From positions 1 to 36,668 of the forward strand of contig JAHEEG010000021.1 of assembly GCA_024640825.1 (NCBI GenBank): DNA of 36,668 bases, read 5' to 3'. This document shows positions 30,517 to 36,668 of the stretch, piece after piece. Position 1 is the stretch's first letter; each line of letters opens with the position of its first letter. The translations under genes were made by a program, and so were the position numbers. The notes beneath the pieces were generated by a model. It had not been told where the DNA came from, did not search any database, and saw only the letters and a program-made list of their open reading frames with translations. This DNA comes from Gammaproteobacteria bacterium. GTDB taxonomy: Bacteria; Pseudomonadota; Gammaproteobacteria; Pseudomonadales; Azotimanducaceae.

Positions 30517-32844
30517 ATGCCTGAATCACAATCATCCCTGCCAATCCTGCCGCTGAAGAATACCGTCGTTTACCCCCAGATCGTCGTCTCCCTGGCGGTG
30601 GGCCGACCCATGTCCCTGGCGGCGGTAGACGCTGCCATGAAACACGGCAGAGAAGTGATTACCGTCGCCCAGCGGGACCCGGAGGCGGAGCGGCCGGGCG
30701 CGGAAAAACTTTTCGATGTCGGCTCTCTGGTGACCATAACGCGCGTCGAGCAGCGCGAGGGGGGTTCCCAGATCATCGTCCAGGGGCAGAAGCGGGTAAG
30801 GCTCCGGCACTGCGTCTGGACCGGAGACTACCTCTCCGCGGAGGCCGAGCCGTTGCCCGAGCTCACCGTGGACGAGGCCGACCCGGAAGCGCCAGCGATC
30901 AGCGCGCTGCTGCGGGAAAATCTGGAACTGGCTCAGAAAATCGCATTGCTGTTCGATCGCGACAACGGCGGCCAGATCTATCAGCAGCTGGTGGGCTCGT
31001 TGCCCGATCCGATTACCCAGATGTACCGCATCGCGTCGCTGGCAAATCTCGAGCTCTCTACCGAGCAGGAGGTTCTGGAATGCGACAGCACGCTTGCACT
31101 GATGCGAAAGCTTCTCGAAGTTCTAAATCACGAGCTTCAGGTTACGGAACTGCGCCGACAGATCGCCGAGCAGGCTCGCGGGGAGATGGACCAGCAGCAG
31201 CGCGAGCACGTCCTGCGGCAGCAGAAACGGGCTATCGAGCAGGCTCTTGGCGAGGGTGACGACGACGAAGATGTGCGCGAGCTCAAAGCCGATCTGGACG
31301 CCGCGCAGCTGCCGGAAGCGGTGCGCAAAGAAACAGACCGGGAGCTCAAGCGACTGGCCCGCATGTCCGCGAACGCTGCCGATTACCAGGTAGCCAGAGC
31401 CTATCTGGAACTGGTGGCGGAACTGCCCTGGCATCAGCAGACCGAAGACCAGCTGGATCTGCAGCACGCCGGCGCAGTCCTGGATCAAGATCACTATGGC
31501 CTGGAGGACATCAAGGAACGAATTCTCGAATCCCTGGCCGTGCTCAGTCTGAACCCCGACGCCAACGCGCCGATCCTGTGTCTGGTCGGACCGCCCGGGG
31601 TCGGCAAGACGTCACTGGGCCAATCAATTGCACGCGCCATGGGCCGCAAGTTCGAGCGTCTCAGCCTTGGCGGTCTGCACGACGAAGGGGAACTGCGCGG
31701 TCACCGCCGAACCTATATCGGCGCCATGCCGGGTAGAATCATTCAAGGCGTACGCCGGGCCGGAGTGATCAACCCGGTTCTAATGCTCGACGAAGTCGAC
31801 AAGCTGGGACAGGACTTTCGCGGTGATCCCTCTGCCGCGCTCATGGAGATACTCGACCCGGCGCAGAACAAGGAGTTTCGAGACAACTACCTGAATCTGC
31901 CCTATGACCTGTCGAAGGTTTTCTTCATTACCACGGCAAATACTCTGGAAGGCATTTCACGCCCGCTTCTCGATCGCATGGAGATTCTCGAGCTCTCCGG
32001 TTACAGCGATATGGAAAAACAAGCTATCGCACGTCAATATCTTATCCGCCGTCAGTACGAGAGTGCAGGGCTCGAGAAAACGCAGCTGGTGTTCAGCGAC
32101 GAAGCGCTGCAGATGCTGATCCGCCGGTACACCAGGGAAGCGGGCGTGCGAGAACTCGAGCGGGTCATTGGCCGGGTCGCGCGCAAGCGTGCCAGGCAGG
32201 TGGTGGAAGGCGCACCGCTCGGCGAGGAAATTAGCGCTGCGGATCTGGCCGATCTGTTGGGTCCCGAAAAGTTCAAGGCGGACGCCAGCCGCGAACACAT
32301 GCCGGCGGGCGTCGCCGCAGGTCTGGCATGGACCGCATCCGGGGGAGACGTGCTCTACGTGGAAGCTACCTGCATCCAGAAAGACGAGAAGCTGACGCTC
32401 ACCGGCCACCTGGGGCAGGTAATGCAGGAATCCGCCCGTGCGGCGCGCAGCTGCATCTGGTCCATGTCAGAGGAACTGGGTGTCGATCGCGCCCGCATCG
32501 AGGAGCAGGGAATCCACGTCCACGTACCCGAAGGTGCGGTGCCCAAGGACGGACCCTCCGCGGGCGTTACCATCGCAACGGCCATGGTTTCAGCGTACAA
32601 GCAGAAGCCGGTGCGTCCGGACGTGGCAATGACCGGCGAACTGACGCTCACCGGCCTGGTACTGCCAGTGGGGGGCATCAAGGAAAAGGTGCTGGCAGCG
32701 CATCGCAACGGCATCCGCCACGTAATCCTGCCAGAGGACAACCAGCCGGATCTGCAAAAGCTGCCGGACGCCGTGCGCGACGAGATGACGTTCACGCCTG
32801 TTGGCCACCTGGACCAGGTACTGAAGGCGGCCTTCGAGAACTGA
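30517..32844 (+). CDS. lon: Lon protease (LonA, ATP-dependent)
   Basis: A 775-residue cytosolic AAA+ serine protease that degrades misfolded and regulatory proteins. Seen: N-terminal domain LPILPLKNTVVYPQIV, a coiled region 200-290 (ELRRQIAEQARGEMDQQQRE), Walker A GPPGVGKTSLG (K364), Walker B PVLMLDEVDKLG, and protease domain PKDGPSAGVT (S681) and GGIKEKVLAA (K722) forming the Ser-Lys dyad. Numbering is almost that of E. coli Lon. The start ATG 30517 is 13 bp after the acyl-CoA dehydrogenase stop, with no obvious heat-shock promoter in the gap, so it may share that transcript. Elsewhere lon usually follows clpX; this context is unusual and suggests a second copy or a rearrangement. Confidence 0.96.
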   Translation: MPESQSSLPILPLKNTVVYPQIVVSLAVGRPMSLAAVDAAMKHGREVITVAQRDPEAERPGAEKLFDVGSLVTITRVEQREGGSQIIVQGQKRVRLRHCVWTGDYLSAEAEPLPELTVDEADPEAPAISALLRENLELAQKIALLFDRDNGGQIYQQLVGSLPDPITQMYRIASLANLELSTEQEVLECDSTLALMRKLLEVLNHELQVTELRRQIAEQARGEMDQQQREHVLRQQKRAIEQALGEGDDDEDVRELKADLDAAQLPEAVRKETDRELKRLARMSANAADYQVARAYLELVAELPWHQQTEDQLDLQHAGAVLDQDHYGLEDIKERILESLAVLSLNPDANAPILCLVGPPGVGKTSLGQSIARAMGRKFERLSLGGLHDEGELRGHRRTYIGAMPGRIIQGVRRAGVINPVLMLDEVDKLGQDFRGDPSAALMEILDPAQNKEFRDNYLNLPYDLSKVFFITTANTLEGISRPLLDRMEILELSGYSDMEKQAIARQYLIRRQYESAGLEKTQLVFSDEALQMLIRRYTREAGVRELERVIGRVARKRARQVVEGAPLGEEISAADLADLLGPEKFKADASREHMPAGVAAGLAWTASGGDVLYVEATCIQKDEKLTLTGHLGQVMQESARAARSCIWSMSEELGVDRARIEEQGIHVHVPEGAVPKDGPSAGVTIATAMVSAYKQKPVRPDVAMTGELTLTGLVLPVGGIKEKVLAAHRNGIRHVILPEDNQPDLQKLPDAVRDEMTFTPVGHLDQVLKAAFEN

Positions 32845-32981
32845 CCACCGGAAGCGCGCACCTGTAGCGCATTTTCTCTCACACTGTTTGGGCAGCCGTT
32901 CTCATCAATGCCTCTGCGCCATAGAAAAGGGCAACCGAATAGTTCAGGCTAGCCGACGGTGTACTGCGACACGGACTGGCC

Positions 32982-35690
32982 TTGCACTTTATTCTCGCGC
33001 TGCTGTCCGCCCTTGTCGGCGGTCTTCTGGAAGGCCCAAGCGGCTTTTTCTTTGCCGGCCTGGTTGCATTCACCATGGCCCTGGTGTGGCAGCAGCGGCG
33101 TGCGCTGGTCGCCCTGGGCCAACGCGTGGACAGCCTGGAAAATGCTCTGGTCGATTCCCCAGCGCAGGGCTCGAGCAACGCTGAGGGCTCCAGCAACGCT
33201 GAGGGCTCCAGCACCGCTGAGGGCTCCAGCAACGCTGACCAGAGCTCACCAGCACAGGCGCCGCAAACCCCACCCAGCATGCCAAGCGAAGGTTGGACGC
33301 CGGCGGTTGAGCCGACGGCGCCAGTTACGGGGCGGGAACCCACGGAGATAGAACGCCTGGCCCGCCTGAGCGGCCGGGCCATTCGACACTTTCTGACTAC
33401 GGGTAACCCCGTCGTGCGCATCGGAGTTGTGGTCCTCTTCTTCGGCGTCGCCTTTCTGCTGCGATACGCATGGGAGCGCGCGCTGGTGCCCGTCGAGCTG
33501 CGCCTGGCGGCCATCGCTACGGCCGGTGTTGCACTCACAGCTGCCGGTTGGCGGCTGCGCCACCGGGCCGACACCTACGGCCTGGTACTGCAGGGGGCGG
33601 GGGTCGGCATTCTTTATCTAACCATCTTCTCAGCGGCGCGCCTTTACGATCTCATCCCGCTGGCGGGCGCCTTCCCACTTCTGGTTCTGCTCACCGCTGC
33701 TGCCGCGGTGCTGGCCGTGGTGCAGAACGCCCAGGCGCTCGCCATGTTCGCCATGAGCGGCGGCTTCCTCGCCCCGGTCCTGGTTTCTACAGGGGCGGGC
33801 AGCCACGTGGCGCTGTTCAGCTACTATGCCCTGCTCAACGCCGGTATCGTCACCATGGCGTGGTATCGCCACTGGCGATGGCTGAACTGGGTGGGTTTTC
33901 TGTTTACTTTCGTCATCGGCGCCACTTGGGGCTACCAGTACTACCGGCCGGCGCTCTTCGCTTCAACCGAACCTTTCCTGATTCTGTTCTTTCTGTACTA
34001 CGTGAGCGTGAGCATTCTGTTCGCCCGACGCCAGCCTGTGGCTCTTACGCAGGTTGTGGACGGCACGCTGATATTCGGCACACCCATCGTGGCGTTTGCG
34101 CTGCAGTGGGGGCTGGTCCGAGATCTGCCCTTCGGGATGGCTTATTCGGCACTGAGCGCCGCCGCCCTGTATACCGGGGTAGCGGTATGGCTGCGCAAGA
34201 CGGGCGCATTCAGCAGCCTGCTTGGGCAGTCATTTCTGGCGCTCGGGGTCGTCTTCGCAACCCTGGCCATCCCGTTTGCTTTCGACAATCAGCGCTGGAC
34301 CGCAGCAACCTGGGCGCTGGAAGGCGCCGGATTGCTGTGGGTGGGTATCCGCCAGCACCAGCTGCTGCCTCGCCTGTTCGGTATGGGTCTGCAGCCCGTG
34401 GCCGCCGCAGCCTTCCTTTCAGAGTTGGGTTCCGGGACCAACCCGGTGTTTCTGGCCAACAGCGCCTTCATGGGCGCCCTGCTGCTGGGGATCGCCGGAC
34501 TGTTCTCCGGATATTCACTGACAAAGAACACCGACCAGGCGCGCGCCTTCGAGCGCTACGGACGCTGGCTCTTTCCGATCTGGGGCGTCTGCTGGTGGCT
34601 GTACGGGTTCGCCCGGGAGATGGCGCGCTTCCAGCCGTCCTGGTACGAGCCCCACCAGGCAAACAACGTTGCCGGGAATCTGTTCTTGCTTTGCATCGGC
34701 CTGTCATTTGCACTGCTTTGCGAAGTGGCGCGCAAAGCGCGCTGGCGGGAAGCCATGGCCAGCGGGTTCCTGCTGCTGCCCGTTCTGGCCATGAGCCTCG
34801 CTGGGCTGGACCGCGACTGGAAATCCGTGACGCCATTGGCGGACCTGGGCTGGGCCGCCTGGCCCGCGGGGTTCGCCGCCCTGTACCTGCACCTTCGGCA
34901 GATCGACGGGTTTTCCCGAATCGCACCGCTATGGCATGCCGGATGCTGGTGGATGCTGGTCGTTTTTCTCGCCTGGACCTGCGCGGCTGCCTGGCCCGCC
35001 GACGTCGCCAGCGACAGCCCGTGGCGTGGAGTCATGTGGCCGCTGATTCCCCTGATCTTCGTCATTGTCTTTCTCCGCTCGCGCGGTCGCGCCTCCTGGC
35101 CCCCCGAACGGTACGCGCCAAGCTATACGGGCTGGGGAGCGGGCGTGATGCTGATGCTACTCGCCCTGTGGCTGCTGGCCACCGGTTTGCACCCGAATGA
35201 CCCGCACCCCCTGCCCTATCTGCTGCTCGCGAACCCGCTGGAGCTGGTCGGGCTGGCTGCCGTGTTGACGGCATTCTACTGGGCAAGTAACCAGATACCC
35301 GCGGTGCGCATGCCAGCATTGGCATCCGCGGGGATTCTGGCATTCGCATGGGTGAATCTGACAACGGCTCGGGCCGTTCACTTCTACGGATCGGTACCTT
35401 ATCCGGTCGGCAACATTATCGAGTCCGACGCCTTTCAGACCGCGATCTCGATCCTCTGGTCAGCCATTGCTCTCGTGCTCATGGGATCGGGCACCAGGCG
35501 CAGCTGGCGCGTTGGATGGCTTGTCGGAGCGGCATTGCTGGGCCTGGTTCTGCTCAAGCTCTTTACGCTGGACCTGTCCAACCTGGCCCTGGCACCGCGC
35601 ATCGTATCCTTCATCAGCGTCGGGGTGCTGATGTTGGTCATCGGTTACTTCGCGCCAATGCCGCCAGCCCGAAGGGAGCAACCATCATGA
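32982..35690 (+). CDS. DUF2339 family polytopic membrane protein
   Basis: A 902-residue inner-membrane protein. An N-terminal helix (FILALLSALVGGLLEG) and a second one precede a low-complexity soluble stretch with four EGSSNA-like repeats. The conserved block then appears: RAIRHFLTTGNPVVRIGVVV, LFFGVAFLLRYAWERALVPV, and more than twenty closely spaced helices. DUF2339 members have no known function. The only suitable start is TTG 32982; upstream bases 32845-32981 hold no clear promoter or terminator. Its stop overlaps the next ATG (ATGA), and the DUF3999 gene follows. The same pair is often found together, so they probably form an envelope complex. Confidence 0.85.
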   Translation: MHFILALLSALVGGLLEGPSGFFFAGLVAFTMALVWQQRRALVALGQRVDSLENALVDSPAQGSSNAEGSSNAEGSSTAEGSSNADQSSPAQAPQTPPSMPSEGWTPAVEPTAPVTGREPTEIERLARLSGRAIRHFLTTGNPVVRIGVVVLFFGVAFLLRYAWERALVPVELRLAAIATAGVALTAAGWRLRHRADTYGLVLQGAGVGILYLTIFSAARLYDLIPLAGAFPLLVLLTAAAAVLAVVQNAQALAMFAMSGGFLAPVLVSTGAGSHVALFSYYALLNAGIVTMAWYRHWRWLNWVGFLFTFVIGATWGYQYYRPALFASTEPFLILFFLYYVSVSILFARRQPVALTQVVDGTLIFGTPIVAFALQWGLVRDLPFGMAYSALSAAALYTGVAVWLRKTGAFSSLLGQSFLALGVVFATLAIPFAFDNQRWTAATWALEGAGLLWVGIRQHQLLPRLFGMGLQPVAAAAFLSELGSGTNPVFLANSAFMGALLLGIAGLFSGYSLTKNTDQARAFERYGRWLFPIWGVCWWLYGFAREMARFQPSWYEPHQANNVAGNLFLLCIGLSFALLCEVARKARWREAMASGFLLLPVLAMSLAGLDRDWKSVTPLADLGWAAWPAGFAALYLHLRQIDGFSRIAPLWHAGCWWMLVVFLAWTCAAAWPADVASDSPWRGVMWPLIPLIFVIVFLRSRGRASWPPERYAPSYTGWGAGVMLMLLALWLLATGLHPNDPHPLPYLLLANPLELVGLAAVLTAFYWASNQIPAVRMPALASAGILAFAWVNLTTARAVHFYGSVPYPVGNIIESDAFQTAISILWSAIALVLMGSGTRRSWRVGWLVGAALLGLVLLKLFTLDLSNLALAPRIVSFISVGVLMLVIGYFAPMPPARREQPS
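33167..33238. repeat. 18-bp tandem repeat, four copies, inside the DUF2339 gene
   Basis: The unit gggctccagcaacgctga begins at 33167, 33185, 33203 and 33221, with single-base changes in copies 1 and 3. It encodes GSSNAE-type hexapeptides in the cytoplasmic or periplasmic linker. The period is six codons, so variation keeps the frame. Confidence 0.97.
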
Positions 35691-36668
35691 AAATCTTGTG
35701 CAGCCTCGGCCTGCTGCTGGCAGCTTCACCGCTGCACGCCGCGCCGGAAGACTTCGCTCGCGGAATGACTGTTACGATCGCCGAACCTGGCCTGGCTCAG
35801 CGGGTGACGCTGACCGCAGACCTGTATGAGTGGGTGACCCGTGACGATCTGGGCGATCTCAGAATCTACGATGCCGATGGCGAGGAGTTACCCTACGCGC
35901 TGCGGCGTCCGACTGCCGGCGAGAGCCACACCGAATGGCAAGCGCTTCCCCTCTTTCCGCTGCCAGGGCTTGCGACAGGCAGCGAAACCGCTGCCGGGGT
36001 GGACATCGAACTCGGCGACGGAGGCGCCGTGGTTGCGGTACGCGGGCCCGTTGCAACCGTACCCGGCGAAACCGGCTATCTGATCGATGCCAGCGGCTAT
36101 CCACATCAACCGGCAGAACTCGCGTTGAGCTGGCCGTCTGAGACCCCTGATTTCGTGGCCAGGCTGCAAGTCGAGGCCAGCGACGATCTCAACAGCTGGC
36201 GCACCCTTGTGGCAGCCTCCACGCTCGCTGCCCTGCATACGGACGGTCAACGGGTGTTGGTAAATAGGATCGAACTCCCGCCGGTGCAAGCCCGTTATCT
36301 GCGCCTGCAGCAGCTTGGCGGGACTGACCCTCTGAATCTCGATTCGGTAAAGACACGCGCGCGCATTGCCATCGAACCCGTTCGCCATTGGCTCAGTCTG
36401 ACCGGGACTCCAAAGAAAGCCGGCACTCCCGACAAATACACTTATGAATTCATGGCGAACGGGCGCTTCCCCATAGACAGGATCGAAGCGACCCTGGAAC
36501 GTGGAACCTTCCTGGTCGAAGCCAGGCTCTACTCTCGATCCGGATCTAAGGCACCCTGGCAGGACCTCGGCACACATCGCTTCTACCGTGCCCAGGTGAA
36601 CGGCAGAATCGCCGCCTCAGAGCCCCTGACCACCCGGCACCCGAACCATCATCAGTGGCGGGTAGACC
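35687..36668 (+). CDS. DUF3999 family exported protein (3' truncated by window)
   Basis: The reading frame starts at ATG 35687, overlaps the DUF2339 stop by four bases, and continues off the right edge (327 codons seen). A signal peptide (KILCSLGLLLAASPLHA) precedes the mature start APEDFARG. The body is beta-rich with family-typical strings: RVTLTADLYEWVTRDDLGDL, IYDADGEELPYALR, ELSW-like ELALSWPSETPDFVARL, and YTYEFMANGRFPIDRIEATL. GGGAG lies 10 bases before the ATG. A membrane helix at the C-terminus, typical of the family, would lie beyond the window. Function unknown; gene pairing with DUF2339 suggests a joint envelope role. Confidence 0.85.
   Translation, partial: MKILCSLGLLLAASPLHAAPEDFARGMTVTIAEPGLAQRVTLTADLYEWVTRDDLGDLRIYDADGEELPYALRRPTAGESHTEWQALPLFPLPGLATGSETAAGVDIELGDGGAVVAVRGPVATVPGETGYLIDASGYPHQPAELALSWPSETPDFVARLQVEASDDLNSWRTLVAASTLAALHTDGQRVLVNRIELPPVQARYLRLQQLGGTDPLNLDSVKTRARIAIEPVRHWLSLTGTPKKAGTPDKYTYEFMANGRFPIDRIEATLERGTFLVEARLYSRSGSKAPWQDLGTHRFYRAQVNGRIAASEPLTTRHPNHHQWRVD

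Noticed and set aside
33470-35200. 576-codon open frame in a second plus-strand frame within the DUF2339 gene
   Set aside because: It is Arg/Gly/Ala-rich with no domain pattern and lies fully inside a clear membrane-protein gene; GC-rich sequence gives such shadow frames.

Overview
The window is a GC-rich (by eye a little over 60%) chromosomal stretch. It most resembles an environmental, lipid-degrading gammaproteobacterium. The evidence is the lipoprotein signals, the family mix (DUF3617, DUF2339/DUF3999, CysZ, DgkA, PrcB-like, LitR/CarH-type MerR) and the density of acyl-CoA enzymes, LLM flavin oxidoreductases and APH-fold phosphotransferases. I cannot place it to genus. I see no rRNA, tRNA, CRISPR, transposase or prophage genes.

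Layout. Bases 1-4900: the tail of a degenerate GGDEF-EAL protein, an LLM oxidoreductase (minus), a class II histone-deacetylase-like amidohydrolase, what looks like an internally deleted voltage-gated ion channel, a DUF3617 protein and a PaaG-like enoyl-CoA hydratase (minus). Bases 4900-10220: a tightly packed plus-strand run of SnoaL-like protein, secreted serine beta-lactamase-like hydrolase, acyl-CoA-dehydrogenase-fold flavoprotein, LLM oxidoreductase, CDF metal exporter and DgkA. Bases 10330-12913 (minus): an acyl-CoA synthetase followed by an APH-like phosphotransferase. Bases 13100-14600: a LitR/CarH-type regulator with repeated TGTAC motifs at its promoter. It is flanked on both sides by probable small-RNA genes of shared architecture. 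Bases 14767-19345: a lipoprotein subtilisin with a PrcB-like lipoprotein, then a convergent second phosphotransferase. Bases 19590-23398: a MORN/Sel1 lipoprotein, a class III aminotransferase and CysZ. A roughly 240-bp nested inverted-repeat element separates cysZ from a minus-strand group: SDR, LLM oxidoreductase, NUDIX hydrolase and all-alpha dUTPase. Bases 27131-36668: a 2-hydroxyacid dehydrogenase, two acyl-CoA dehydrogenases, Lon, and a DUF2339/DUF3999 envelope pair that runs off the right edge.

How the genes work together. Synthetase, acyl-CoA dehydrogenases, enoyl-CoA hydratase, SDR, LLM oxidoreductases and phosphotransferases suggest dispersed catabolism of hydrophobic acids (fatty, terpenoid or steroid-like); the substrate cannot be read from sequence. 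NUDIX plus dUTPase form a nucleotide-pool cleaning pair. The subtilisin and PrcB-like lipoprotein suggest a surface protease complex.

The most unusual element is the LitR locus. Two intergenic transcription units of about 110-125 nt lie either side of the regulator. Each has a sigma70-like promoter, an outer stem AGGCGTG/CACGCCT ending in a T tract, and a C/U-rich loop containing TCCTCCCT, complementary to Shine-Dalgarno sequences. The downstream unit's promoter carries TGTACA motifs like those at the regulator's own promoter. A second theme is four short tandem repeats (units of 11, 13, 15 and 18 bp, about four to five copies each). Units inside genes are multiples of three and those between genes are not.
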